Shown: positions 46,280-55,770 of the stretch, piece after piece
Layout: each line of letters starts with the position of its first letter
Position numbering within the stretch: the first letter of the stretch is position 1
Assembly: GCF_013215705.1 (NCBI RefSeq)
Contig: NZ_JABSQR010000023.1
Location: 1 to 64,000, forward strand
Length of the DNA: 64,000 nucleotides
Source of the DNA: Moritella sp.
GTDB taxonomy: Bacteria > Pseudomonadota > Gammaproteobacteria > Enterobacterales > Moritellaceae
Reading direction: 5' to 3'
Program-made: the position numbers and the translations under genes
Notes under the pieces: model-generated
The model's database searches: none
The model's input: the letters and a program-made list of their open reading frames with translations, nothing else
Told to the model about the DNA's origin: nothing

Positions 46280-46897
46280 ATGAAATTAGTTATCGTCAGT
46301 GGCAGTCAAAGGCACAATTCAGAAAGTGCAAAAGTAGCGGCTTACATCGCCAGCGCAGCAAACCAATTTAAAACCGTTCAACATATCGAACTGTGTAAAT
46401 ACCAACTACCCTTTTGGGATGGCGATGACGAAAGTAAATCTGCTCCGGGCTGCGATTGGCCACTCATCAGTGAAGCGTTAATAAAAGCTGATGCATTCGT
46501 TATTATCACGCCTGAGTGGGATGGGATGGCAACACCCATTTTGAAGAATTTTTTAATGATGTGTGCGCATGACGATACAGCACATAAACCAGCACTACTG
46601 GTTTCTGTTGTCAGTGGCATTAATGGTGCATACCCCATCGCAGAATTAAGAATGAATGGCTGTAAAAATAATAAGTTAGTGGCGATACCAGATCACTTAA
46701 TCATTCGTAACGTCGGCGATGTATTGAATGCAGGCACGGATGATGCGCAACTCAGCGAACGCGACCATAGTATTCGACATCGCATCGGTTACAGCTTGCA
46801 TACCTTACATCAATACAGCCAAGCACTAGGGCAAGTTCGTCAACGACAGCAACAACAACCTTATTCTCAACAAGAAAAATACAGTTACGCAATGTAA
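46280..46897 (+). CDS. NADPH-dependent FMN reductase family protein
   Basis: The 205-aa flavodoxin-like protein has the FMN-phosphate loop IVSGSQRHNSESAKVA and the TPEWDGMATPILKNFLMM block of the NADPH-dependent FMN reductase family. The last ~25 residues are Gln-rich. It is first in a two-gene unit with the VOC protein and lies directly behind the two operators. Substrate is unknown; quinone or flavin reduction is likely. Confidence 0.85.
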   Translation: MKLVIVSGSQRHNSESAKVAAYIASAANQFKTVQHIELCKYQLPFWDGDDESKSAPGCDWPLISEALIKADAFVIITPEWDGMATPILKNFLMMCAHDDTAHKPALLVSVVSGINGAYPIAELRMNGCKNNKLVAIPDHLIIRNVGDVLNAGTDDAQLSERDHSIRHRIGYSLHTLHQYSQALGQVRQRQQQQPYSQQEKYSYAM

Positions 46898-46924
46898 GCA
46901 AACATATTATAGAGGGACATTATT

Positions 46925-47341
46925 ATGATACACCTAGAGCACGTCAATTTAATCGTACGCGACATCGAAGAAACATTAACGTTTTACCGCGCCGTATTTC
47001 CGCATTGGTCCATTCGAGGTGGTGACAAAGGAGAATGGTCAGGCAAACCAAGAAACTGGATCCATTTTGGTGATGATTATCAATATCTCGCGTTTGGCGA
47101 TAACGGGGTTGGTGAAAACCGCGACTTAGCTGGGCACCAAGTGGGGCTTGCTCATTTCGCCTATGTCACTGATGATATTGCCGGGATCATACAGCGCTTA
47201 ACCGAAGCTGGTTTTAGCATTGCCAAAGACGGGATGGACGATGAATACCGTCAAAATATTTACTTCCTCGACCCCAATGGCTACGAAGTTGAGTTTGTGC
47301 AATATAATACCGATATACCAACACTGAGAAATCGTTATTAG
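46925..47341 (+). CDS. VOC family (glyoxalase/bleomycin-resistance) protein
   Basis: The 138-aa protein shows the paired beta-alpha-beta-beta-beta layout of the vicinal oxygen chelate fold: HLEHVNLIVRDIEETLTFY at the start, VGLAHFAYVTDDI in the middle and IYFLDPNGYEVEFVQY at the end, which carries the metal-binding His and Glu. AGAGGG precedes the ATG. It is co-transcribed with the flavin reductase gene, 27 bp upstream. Confidence 0.87.
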   Translation: MIHLEHVNLIVRDIEETLTFYRAVFPHWSIRGGDKGEWSGKPRNWIHFGDDYQYLAFGDNGVGENRDLAGHQVGLAHFAYVTDDIAGIIQRLTEAGFSIAKDGMDDEYRQNIYFLDPNGYEVEFVQYNTDIPTLRNRY

Positions 47342-47343
47342 CC

Positions 47344-47589
47344 GAGCATGAATTCCAAGTCTATTATCAGCCGACTATTGACCTTCAAACTGATCACGTC
47401 AGCGATGCTGAAGCCTTGGTACGCTGGCACAGTCCAACGCGTGATCTAGGCATACATATTGCCATTGTAACAATTGGGTTGTCGTTATGCTCAATGCTTT
47501 TATTATTCTCGTCCGAAACAGTTAGCAGAGTGCTGCACAGCAAGTTCACCAACATAAAACCTAAACAGTCCAATCAAAACCATACATAA
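47344..47589 (+). pseudogene. EAL-domain protein fragment fused to a TM remnant
   Basis: Directly after the VOC stop, a frame without start reads EHEFQVYYQPTIDLQTDHV then SDAEALVRWHSPTRDLG, the N-terminal part of an EAL cyclic-di-GMP phosphodiesterase domain with the EAL residues themselves. It then passes into an unrelated hydrophobic segment (AIVTIGLSLCSMLLLFSS) and stops at 47589. It lacks the rest of the catalytic domain and is a decayed gene. Confidence 0.75.
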
Positions 47590-47756
47590 TATTATTATTT
47601 ACACCTGTAAGTTTAATTGTTCTTATAGATCACAAAATGGCTACAAATAGAACTAGATGTCACGAAATGCCAGTGTATTAAGTAAATTTGAGATCCAGAT
47701 TGAAAAAATCATGATATAAATGCGATAACCTGCCAGCCAGATGACCATTAATTAAC

Positions 47757-47795
47757 AGTAATCTTTATCAATCACAGGTATTGATAAAGATTACT
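47757..47795 (+). promoter_or_regulatory. 16-bp-stem hairpin next to the lipase 1 ribosome site
   Basis: AGTAATCTTTATCAAT at 47757-47772 is perfectly complementary to 47780-47795, with a 7-nt loop. The 3' arm touches the Shine-Dalgarno TTGGAG (47795-47800) of the lipase at 47807. It may control mRNA stability or translation, or be a protein operator. The second lipase lacks it. Confidence 0.55.
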
Positions 47796-47806
47796 TGGAG
47801 TTTTAA

Positions 47807-49075
47807 ATGCGCACTATTTTCACGTTATTAATATCAGCACTGAGTTTTAACAGTTTTGCCCTCGATTCTACTTATTTACAATGCTATGGCGTGAAAGACA
47901 GCTTCGCATCACGATCAGACCTAATTAAAAAATCATGGGCGGTCAATGCCAACAACCAATACCTAAAACTTGACGGTTATTGGAAAGACAATAGTTATAA
48001 TGCCGATACCGAAAACTACTTTATCGTGAAAGCCATTGATTCAGTGCCCGTCACTTCTGAGCAAGTACACAGTGTATTAGCCAGCATGTGTAGCAATACG
48101 CTAGTCAATAAGTATTCCGACGAGTTTATTAGCAATATCACTTATTTTGCTTCAAGCCATTCTTACGGTTATGAATACCCAGTCATGACGGAAGCTGATG
48201 CCCTATCTATCAATAATACCGAATTGCCCGTTGCGTATAACAACATGCTGCGTTACGCGTTTGCATCGAGTTATGTATACAGCACAGAGCAAGGCGCTGA
48301 TCCTTTCTCATTTACTGACAACGCAACCTTCCAGCAGTTGATGGTCGATGCAAACAGTGTCGAACTTAATGTTATAGCCACTTATGTGGGTGATAGCGGT
48401 GTCCACGGTGTGGCGATTAAAGTACCCGCCGTTCCAAGTAAAAACCTAGAAGAAGAAATCATTATCTCTTTTAAAGGCACTAGCAGTGGCGGTGATGTGA
48501 TGCAAGATATCGAACTAATGCTCGCTAACCTATCTGAAACGGATGAAGACTGGCAAGTTGAGGCTTATAACTTTACCCAACAAATCTTAGCTCAATATCC
48601 TGCTAACACGGCTTCATTAACCCGTGGTTATAAAACCTCAAATGCAGCTAAAACTTATAATGTGGTATTAACCGGACATTCACTTGGTGCCTATACTGCG
48701 ATTGATGCAGGGGTGAGAACTGGCGTATTAACACGGGTATTCTCGTCACCAGCAACGCGTATTATTGAAAAGTATATTCATGCGTTTGCCAATAAAATGC
48801 GTTACAACAACGTGATTAATATGGTTAGAGAAAAAGATCCAGTTGCGACTATGTCAGGCCGTCATAACGAAAACATGATTTATTTCCCGAAAGCACCAGG
48901 AGTGAATCCAGCGAACAGTCATTTCTTGACGCCGTTCATTACTGATATTTTGATCCCACTTGCAAACCAGCAAACATCAGATACCAGTAAGGCAACTCAT
49001 GTCTATATCACCCCAGACGCAACAGTTGGTGCCGGATTAACAGAATTAGTTAATTTTTGGGGTCATACAAACTAA
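47807..49075 (+). CDS. Secreted class-3-type lipase, paralog 1
   Basis: The 422-aa product has a signal peptide (MRTIFTLLISALSFNSFA, cut near residue 18-19) and an alpha/beta-hydrolase lipase domain with the nucleophile elbow VVLTGHSLGAYTAID near residue 290. The oxyanion strand appears as EIIISFKGTS, a catalytic Asp is likely in REKDPVATMSG, and a His in NSHFLTPF. It should hydrolyse lipids outside the cytosol. The neighbouring gene at 49502 is a close paralog, so the pair arose by tandem duplication. Confidence 0.82.
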   Translation: MRTIFTLLISALSFNSFALDSTYLQCYGVKDSFASRSDLIKKSWAVNANNQYLKLDGYWKDNSYNADTENYFIVKAIDSVPVTSEQVHSVLASMCSNTLVNKYSDEFISNITYFASSHSYGYEYPVMTEADALSINNTELPVAYNNMLRYAFASSYVYSTEQGADPFSFTDNATFQQLMVDANSVELNVIATYVGDSGVHGVAIKVPAVPSKNLEEEIIISFKGTSSGGDVMQDIELMLANLSETDEDWQVEAYNFTQQILAQYPANTASLTRGYKTSNAAKTYNVVLTGHSLGAYTAIDAGVRTGVLTRVFSSPATRIIEKYIHAFANKMRYNNVINMVREKDPVATMSGRHNENMIYFPKAPGVNPANSHFLTPFITDILIPLANQQTSDTSKATHVYITPDATVGAGLTELVNFWGHTN

Positions 49076-49344
49076 TTCTCATTTGCATAAATAAAATCAT
49101 TACAACTCAAACAGGAGCAAAGGTAATCCCTTCTGCTTCTGTTTACATTTTCAATCCATAACTTACCCAATCATATAAAACATTGGTTTACAGCCGTGCT
49201 TAACAATTCGAAAACAACCTCGTACAATTGACCAACATTAACAGCCGCAAATAAAAAACAAAAGAACCACAAAAACAAAACAAACCAGTCGATTAATCAT
49301 AAATACTAGAATAATAGAGATGAAAATGTGATAAAACCAATTTA

Positions 49345-49360
49345 TGTGACATAAATCACA
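49345..49360. promoter_or_regulatory. CRP-like site upstream of lipase 2
   Basis: TGTGA-CATAAA-TCACA is a perfect match to the CRP core half sites with 6-bp spacing, 142 bp upstream of the lipase start. It suggests cAMP-CRP control, consistent with crr in the same window. Confidence 0.6.
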
Positions 49361-49401
49361 AAAGTCTGTAACACCATAATATATTCTCCGCACCCACCAA
49401 T

Positions 49402-49420
49402 GGAAATGATAATCATTACG
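49402..49420. promoter_or_regulatory. Fur-like box upstream of lipase 2
   Basis: The core AATGATAATCATTA (49405-49418) is identical to the centre of the Fur consensus; about 15 of 19 positions match. It lies 82 bp before the lipase start, so iron may repress this paralog. Confidence 0.55.
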
Positions 49421-49501
49421 ATTAGAGCGTCCATAACAAAAATAAAACATAATTTATGGGCTTAACATAATTTCTTGAGTAACCATAATTGGAGAACTAA
49501 A

Positions 49502-50770
49502 ATGAAAACAATTCTTGCCTTATTAATATCAGCTTTTAGTTTTAACAGCCTTGCTGTTGATAGTACTAATCTACAGTGCTACGGGGTGAAAGATAGCTTC
49601 GAGGCTCGATCTGATTTAATCAAAAAATCTTGGGCGGTAAATGCAAATAATGAGTATTTAAAACTTGATGGCTACTGGAGAGACAATTCCTATCGTGCGA
49701 ATACTGAAAACTACTTTGTAGTCGAAGCTATTGATTCGGTGCCAGTAAACGCCTCGGACCTGCATCAGATTTTAGAAACGATGTGCAGTGACACACTCGT
49801 TAATAAATATTCAGATGAATTTATTAATAACATTACCTACTTCGCTTCTAACACTGCGCTTGATCACGAATATCCAGTATTAAGCAAAGAAGAAGCTTTA
49901 TCCGTTGATAACGCTGAATTGTCACTGGCCTATAATAAAATTCTGCGTTATGCATTTGCAGCAAGTTATGTTTATAGTCTAGAACAAGACGGTAAGCCAT
50001 TTGCCTTTAATAACGATCCTATGTTTGAGACATTAATGTTGTCACAAAACACCAAAAATCTAGACGTTATAGCAAGTTATGTTGGTGACAGTGGTGTACA
50101 TGGTGTTGCGATAAAAGTACCCGCAATTGCAAGTAAAAACCTAGAAGAAGAAATCATTATTTCATTTAAAGGCACCAGTAATGGTAATGATGTGATGCAA
50201 GATATGGAATTAGCGTATACAAACCTGTTGGAGACTGATGAAAACTGGCAAAGTGAGGCTTATAATTTTACGCAACAGATCTTAGCTCAATATCCTGCAA
50301 ATGAAAAATCATTAACGCGTGGTTACCAAACATCATCAGCAGAAAAAACCTATAATGTAGTACTAACAGGACACTCTTTAGGTGCTTATACTGCTATTGA
50401 TTCAGGAGTAAGAACGGGGATATTAACACGCGTATTTTCGTCACCTGCCACACGTATTATTGAAAACTATCATCACGTATTTGCCAATAAGATGCGTTAT
50501 AACAATGTTATAAACATGATCCGAGAAAAAGATCCGGTTGCCACATTATCAGGTCGTCACAATGAAAGCATGATCTACTTCCCGGGCGCACCAGGTATGA
50601 ATCCAGTTAAGAGTCATTTTTTAACCCCATTCATTAAAGATATTCTAATGCCATTAGCGAAAAATCCTGATACTACGGCGAGCAAACCTAAATATGTTTA
50701 CATCACCGCAGATAGCACACCAGGCGCAGGTTTAAATAAATCAGTTAATTATTGGGGAAGTCCAAAATAG
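49502..50770 (+). CDS. Secreted class-3-type lipase, paralog 2
   Basis: The ~422-aa product parallels the preceding lipase along its whole length, with the same signal peptide pattern (KTILALLISAFSFNSLA), EIIISFKGTSNG strand and GHSLGAYTAID nucleophile elbow. ATG 49502 follows TTGGAG at good spacing, as in paralog 1; ATG 49475 would add nine residues. The upstream region differs from that of paralog 1 and carries CRP-like and Fur-like sites, so the two copies are probably expressed under different conditions. A terminator follows. Confidence 0.82.
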   Translation: MKTILALLISAFSFNSLAVDSTNLQCYGVKDSFEARSDLIKKSWAVNANNEYLKLDGYWRDNSYRANTENYFVVEAIDSVPVNASDLHQILETMCSDTLVNKYSDEFINNITYFASNTALDHEYPVLSKEEALSVDNAELSLAYNKILRYAFAASYVYSLEQDGKPFAFNNDPMFETLMLSQNTKNLDVIASYVGDSGVHGVAIKVPAIASKNLEEEIIISFKGTSNGNDVMQDMELAYTNLLETDENWQSEAYNFTQQILAQYPANEKSLTRGYQTSSAEKTYNVVLTGHSLGAYTAIDSGVRTGILTRVFSSPATRIIENYHHVFANKMRYNNVINMIREKDPVATLSGRHNESMIYFPGAPGMNPVKSHFLTPFIKDILMPLAKNPDTTASKPKYVYITADSTPGAGLNKSVNYWGSPK

Positions 50771-50811
50771 ATCAGACTAAACAACATTTAATATGCACAG
50801 CATAAGCAACA

Positions 50812-50841
50812 GGGCATATCAGTAATGATATGCCCTTTTTA
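50812..50841 (+). terminator. Lipase 2 terminator
   Basis: GGGCATATC-AGTAAT-GATATGCCC followed by a T run. Confidence 0.9.
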
Positions 50842-50959
50842 ATTATTCGACGCGTTTACTAAGTAAAGATATCCCATAACAATTAAATGATAGCGTATTA
50901 GTCATATCAATAAAGACAGCGGCCACCAGCAACGGGAATGTACAAACTATAAACAGCGA

Positions 50960-51823
50960 TTAATTGACTTGGAACCAATCAATATAATGGCTTGGCATAA
51001 CATCAAATTCACGACTTAAATCAGCAATCGCAGATCCATCAATCACGTCTTCTTTATTTGCCATTTTCTGCGTTAGATCATCAGCATGAATACCCGTGGT
51101 TAAAAACAAGCTAGATATACCTGCTGTATTCGCGCCGCGAATGTCATGCTCTAAACTATCGCCTACTGCAATCGCGTTATCCCAACCGCCTAACAAGGTA
51201 CGACACATGTCATACACTTCAGCTTGAGGTTTACCGTGCCAATGCACCTTGCCGCCCATTTCAGCATACGCATTAGCGATAGAACCGGGGCAAAGTTTTA
51301 ATCCGCCGTCAGGACTCATCGCCACCAGATCGGGATTACTTACTACCATTTCCAGTCCACGTGCATAGGCAATATCCAGGTCGGCTTGATATTCAGCCAC
51401 AGTGCCACGCTCAACGCCGTAACACATGATAAAGGATGCGTCTTCGATACCAACACTGGTTAAACCACAGTCTTCTAGCACAGTACCGTTAATGCCATCG
51501 CCCCAGCCAAACACCAACGCGTGTGACCCCAAGTGACCAAATTTACCCTGCTTAAAATTATGGCGCATATGGTCGCCAGATGTCAGTACATCGATATACA
51601 GATCGCGACTGATACCCGAATCGGTTAAACGCTGATAAGAGAAATTGTGGGTATTACCACTGTTCGATAAGATCACTACTTTTTTGTCATGCTGTTTTAA
51701 AAATTGTAATGTCTCAATTGCATTTGGAAACGCATCGCCACCGTTGTGTAATACGCCCCATTGATCCAAAATAAAGGTATCAAACTCGTTAATAATGTCT
51801 TTAAGACCGGAAATCATTTTCAC
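50960..51823 (-). CDS. HAD-superfamily hydrolase, subfamily IIA
   Basis: The 287-aa protein has the HAD motif I as TFILDQWGVLHNG near residue 20, motif II as VVILSNSGNT, and motif III/IV as NAIAVGDSLEHDIRGA. The DQWG variant places it in the TIGR01459-type group of subfamily IIA, of unknown substrate; phosphatase activity on sugars or nucleotides is likely. The start may be GTG 51823 or ATG 51817. Confidence 0.85.
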   Translation of the reverse strand: MKMISGLKDIINEFDTFILDQWGVLHNGGDAFPNAIETLQFLKQHDKKVVILSNSGNTHNFSYQRLTDSGISRDLYIDVLTSGDHMRHNFKQGKFGHLGSHALVFGWGDGINGTVLEDCGLTSVGIEDASFIMCYGVERGTVAEYQADLDIAYARGLEMVVSNPDLVAMSPDGGLKLCPGSIANAYAEMGGKVHWHGKPQAEVYDMCRTLLGGWDNAIAVGDSLEHDIRGANTAGISSLFLTTGIHADDLTQKMANKEDVIDGSAIADLSREFDVMPSHYIDWFQVN

Positions 51824-52077
51824 GTCGTCGTTACTCCAACAGCATCTGCCACTAACCTAAAACGCTAGTAGCCTGGACAAGATAACCCCACTATATACTC
51901 AAACCAACGAATCCCTACTAACTTGCAGCATATTAATATCAGATAGTTGTGTATTAATATGGAATAACTGCGAATAACAACCCGCATCAAGCAGGAATGA
52001 CCTTTACACTTACGCTTCAGGCCAGTCGTCATAATAAATAGATAAGAAGTAGCAGACTTCGAGATGGGGGGATCCCC

Positions 52078-53103
52078 TTAAAACATATTATTAATCGCTA
52101 CCCCGATACCGAAACGAGTCTGACTGTGATTATAATCAATCAAGCTTTCACCATAGCCATTAAATACAGTGAAATATCCTTTCAGTTTGCCATATAAAGG
52201 TGTGGTTAAGTTTAGTTTCACCGCGCCTTTACTGGTTGCAAAATTCTGACGTATTTCGGCACTCAATTCATATTTGTCAAAAGCATAACCGATACCGTAC
52301 TCTACATGTCCCATATAGTCAGTAATATCCGGATTATCATCGCCATTAGGGCTAGCCGGATCCGTTTTAGCATCTTCTGGTATACGATACCAAGGCCTAA
52401 CACTCCACACTAAATCACCCTGCTCATAAATAAATTCAGTATAAACACGATTCCATGAACGAGACGATATTCCAGCACGGCCATTGGATTGATGTTCAAA
52501 CCCGAACATGACAGCTGTATTGGCATCATTAGGATGCCAATCTAATGGCGCAATATAAAATATTTCAGGTCTATAATTCGTTTCTCTGAAGGGACTGGAA
52601 ATGTCATCGGCATAAACTTGCCACCAAGCTTCGAGGGTAAAAGCAGCATAGATGCGATCACCGTCAACGAATAAAGAATTGTAGCTTAACGGCAATTTCA
52701 GACTTAATTGAAATTTAGCTTCGACTTTTTTATAGCCTTCATCACGGGCATTTAGATTGCGATAAGCTTCTGGGTTAACCTGATTGGTACTATAAACAGG
52801 TAAGATATAGTTCATTAGGTGTGGCGTAAGTACAAATTCAGATGTGTCAGTTTGACGCTCTTCAATAATTCGCTTTGTCAGTAGACCTGCTTTCACTTTT
52901 TTACCGCGGATCATGACTGAACCGTCTTCTTCAAGGCTACTTTGCGCTTTGCATATCGCCCTTATTTCCCCTAATGTTACTTCTGCAGCACTACTGGCGA
53001 CTTGCTTTTCAATACACTCACTTTCTGTCGTCGCTTGTGCTTGATAACTCATAGAACAAATGAGAAACACTAAACAGAGGTTTTTATAGTTTAATCGTTG
53101 CAA
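52078..53103 (-). CDS. pldA: Outer membrane phospholipase A1
   Basis: The 341-aa protein has a signal peptide (CLVFLICSMSYQAQA) and an outer-membrane beta-barrel with the PldA active-site block GFEHQSNGRAG, carrying the catalytic His and Ser, plus SRSWNRVYTEF with the Asn. It degrades phospholipids that reach the outer leaflet. It is longer than E. coli PldA (~289 aa) owing to an extra N-terminal region. The start is TTG 53103, since an in-frame stop lies just upstream and no ATG fits the signal peptide. Confidence 0.88.
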   Translation of the reverse strand: MQRLNYKNLCLVFLICSMSYQAQATTESECIEKQVASSAAEVTLGEIRAICKAQSSLEEDGSVMIRGKKVKAGLLTKRIIEERQTDTSEFVLTPHLMNYILPVYSTNQVNPEAYRNLNARDEGYKKVEAKFQLSLKLPLSYNSLFVDGDRIYAAFTLEAWWQVYADDISSPFRETNYRPEIFYIAPLDWHPNDANTAVMFGFEHQSNGRAGISSRSWNRVYTEFIYEQGDLVWSVRPWYRIPEDAKTDPASPNGDDNPDITDYMGHVEYGIGYAFDKYELSAEIRQNFATSKGAVKLNLTTPLYGKLKGYFTVFNGYGESLIDYNHSQTRFGIGVAINNMF

Positions 53104-53247
53104 AATTTATTCAATTCCTTATGAACGCGAATATCCAGTTAACGTACATAATATACTGAATAATACGCATAAGATATCACCCTGATTAGCACCACTCAGC
53201 AGCGATTAAACCTCGGTATAGCAGTGACAGTATTTTATCTACCCCGT

Positions 53248-54561
53248 CTAGTTTACATCTGATACCAGCGTAAGGTACTTATCACGTACCTTATTACAAA
53301 TGTAATCACCAATAGGGATCGCAGAGGTTGCAGCAGGCGATGGTGCATTACAAACGTGTAAACTGCGTGGACTTTCTGCAAATAAGAAGTCATGCACTAG
53401 GCTGCCATCTTTCAATACCGCTTGTGCACGAATACCCGCAGGATAGTCTTCTAGATCAGTCACCTTCAATATCGGACAGTACTTATTGACGAGTTTTAAG
53501 TAACCCGGCTTCCACCACGAATTCTTGGTTTCAACTAAGCCCGTTTTTAAATTTTTAGCACTAACCCGCCAAAAACCAGGAAACTTAAGCATGTCACAGA
53601 TATCACGCAAATCTATATTTACCTTACCGTAGCCTTCTCGCTTCCAGCCTTGAACCGCATTGGGCCCAACCGTCACCGACCCATCAATCATCCGGGTTAA
53701 ATGCACCCCCAAAAATGGCAGTTCCGGATCCGGAATGGGGTAAATCAAATGATTCACAATGTTGTTATGCTGAGACTGCAAACGGTAGTATTCACCACGG
53801 TAAGGAATGATCTGAAATTCGGTATCAATATTCAACATCTTCGTCACCCTATCCGCCATTAGGCCTGAACAGGTAATTAAAAATTTGGTGACATACTCAC
53901 GGTTCTCGAATGAATGCCCCAATACCGATTTTTTTTGACACTGAACGTGAATGTGATCACTGGTTTCGATTAAGTGCGTCACCTCCGTCTCCATCGCCAT
54001 ATCACCACCGAGCACACCGAACTCTACTGCCATTTTCTCGGTGATTAAGCGGTAATTAACAATACTGGTTGAAGGCACCAGAATTGCCCCTAACCCAGTA
54101 ATGTTAGGTTCTTTTTCAGCAAGTCCAGCGGCATCTAATAATTCAACGTCGATACCATTATCAAGGCAGCGTTTATACAGCGCTTCCATGCGTTGTAACT
54201 CTAATACACTGGTGGCAACCAATAGTTTGCCGCAGTTTTCAACCGGAATATCATGTTTTTCACAAAACGCTTTGGTCGCAGCAACACCCGCCTTACAAAA
54301 ATTGGCTTTCATACTCCCCGGTTCATAATAAACCCCGGCATGGATCACCCCACTATTATGCCCGGTTTGATGTTGTGATAGTTCACCTTCTTTTTCGATT
54401 AATAATATCCGTTTGTCAGGCTCTCGCTGCTGTAATTGCCACGCAGTTGATACACCCACAATACCGCCACCGATAATAATATAATCATAAACACTATTAT
54501 CAGGGCTATTAGTTTCCGATCTACTTTTATTAAAACCTTGTGTAGTCAAAGTCATTTTCAT
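53248..54561 (-). CDS. lhgO: L-2-hydroxyglutarate oxidase/dehydrogenase
   Basis: The 437-aa FAD enzyme oxidises L-2-hydroxyglutarate to 2-oxoglutarate, feeding electrons to the quinone pool. The FAD motif is DYIIIGGGIVGVSTAWQL, followed by TGHNSGVIHAGVYYEPGSMKA, the LhgO signature, and VHDFLFAESPRSLHVCNAPSPAA near the C-terminus. ATG 54561 or 54555 could start; AAGGATA precedes. It lies 10 bp after a chimeric receiver remnant, probably in one transcript. Confidence 0.92.
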   Translation of the reverse strand: MKMTLTTQGFNKSRSETNSPDNSVYDYIIIGGGIVGVSTAWQLQQREPDKRILLIEKEGELSQHQTGHNSGVIHAGVYYEPGSMKANFCKAGVAATKAFCEKHDIPVENCGKLLVATSVLELQRMEALYKRCLDNGIDVELLDAAGLAEKEPNITGLGAILVPSTSIVNYRLITEKMAVEFGVLGGDMAMETEVTHLIETSDHIHVQCQKKSVLGHSFENREYVTKFLITCSGLMADRVTKMLNIDTEFQIIPYRGEYYRLQSQHNNIVNHLIYPIPDPELPFLGVHLTRMIDGSVTVGPNAVQGWKREGYGKVNIDLRDICDMLKFPGFWRVSAKNLKTGLVETKNSWWKPGYLKLVNKYCPILKVTDLEDYPAGIRAQAVLKDGSLVHDFLFAESPRSLHVCNAPSPAATSAIPIGDYICNKVRDKYLTLVSDVN

Positions 54562-54571
54562 TATCCTTACC

Positions 54572-54901
54572 TTAATAAGCAGCTGCTACTGCAGGTGTCG
54601 TCACCACTGACTTATAACGGCGGTTACTGTAAATAAATAATCCCACAAAACTAAGCATCACAAAAACTCTCTCCACTAAAGGTACATCAGGCCATGTCAG
54701 CGCTAAGCCAGAAATATCAGGTAAACGCACATCAGAAATCACGATACCTGGGAAGGTTGTTGGTATGAGGATTAATGCCGACTCGCCATCGGCACATTCG
54801 ATAACATCATAGCCAGCTAGCTGGAGTCGTTGACTAATCGCCAAACGAACAATCTCATCATCTTCAATTAAAGCGACTTGAATAACAGACTGTTGTGACA
54901 T
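54572..54901 (-). pseudogene. Chimeric remnant: response-regulator receiver fused to a TM tail
   Basis: Residues 1-67 of this 109-aa frame are the N-terminal part of a receiver domain: VALIEDDEIVRLAIS with the acidic pocket and VISDVRLPDISG with the phosphoacceptor Asp near residue 57. After GLALTW it switches to an unrelated hydrophobic tail (VERVFVMLSFVGLFIYS) ending in SVVTTPAVAAAY. The receiver lacks its last helices, so a deletion has probably fused the start of a DctD-like regulator gene to the end of another gene. AAGGATG precedes the ATG. Confidence 0.65.
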
Positions 54902-55283
54902 AACTAATCTACATCCTTGTATAAATAAACAATGCAGACAGAGTAAGAAAAACAGTGTCTATTGCAAAGGAGCTAGCTCGCAAATTACAGACATAAACGA
55001 CCCACAGGCCCAAGAACAGTCAGTTAATCTGTATTCAGCCATTCATTCAAATCCTGTTTTGTCATTTGGTTTCGTTTGGACCAACTTTCATTCGATTTCC
55101 CCTACGGGAGGCGAGCAGAAATAATAGTACAGCGTTGCAATATTTGAAAATGGAATAACCATTATCTACATATGCGCCTTATTCTGATATTCCTGCTCGT
55201 CTCTGATATAGCATCTTGAAGTAACTTAGGTATATACTGGCGATATAACGTTTAAAGAAAAAACCAAGAAAATAGGAATTGAA
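54902..55283. other. Intergenic region before yffB
   Basis: This 382-bp gap separates the divergent receiver remnant and yffB. No gene, clear operator or terminator was seen. Confidence 0.5.
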
Positions 55284-55634
55284 ATGACGACTGTGATGTA
55301 CGGAATTAAAAACTGCGACACCATTAAAAAAGCCAAGAAATGGTTAGAAGCAAACGAACTGGAATTCACATTTCACGATCACCGCGTTAACGGTTTAGAT
55401 AAAGCACAGCTGATCGCTTGGTGCGAAACACTGGGTTGGGAACAAGTGCTAAATAAACGTGGCACCACTTATCGCAAATTAACCGATGAACAAAAAGCAG
55501 GGCTAACAGAAGCCACTGCAATCGAATTGTTAATTGAACAGCCAGCGATGATCAAACGTCCAATTCTTGAGGTAGACGGTCAACTTACCTTAGGCTTTAA
55601 AGCCGATACTTATGCGGCGCTCTTTGCAAAATAA
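55284..55634 (+). CDS. yffB: ArsC/Spx-family protein YffB
   Basis: The 116-aa thioredoxin-fold protein has the single-Cys motif MYGIKNCDTIKKAKKW and the RGTTYRKL block of the ArsC/Spx family. It is a putative glutathione-dependent thiol reductase. It lies upstream of dapE on the same strand, the conserved gammaproteobacterial order, with 136 bp between. Confidence 0.9.
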   Translation: MTTVMYGIKNCDTIKKAKKWLEANELEFTFHDHRVNGLDKAQLIAWCETLGWEQVLNKRGTTYRKLTDEQKAGLTEATAIELLIEQPAMIKRPILEVDGQLTLGFKADTYAALFAK

Positions 55635-55770
55635 AAAGTCGAAGTAAAAAGTCGAAATAAAGTGCGAAATAAGCCAGAACACTATTAATCAAAAGTACTT
55701 ACAGCACTGACCTCAAGCGTAAGTCAGTGCTAACAATATCCTGTAAAAGTGCTGTGAAAAGGAATTACTC

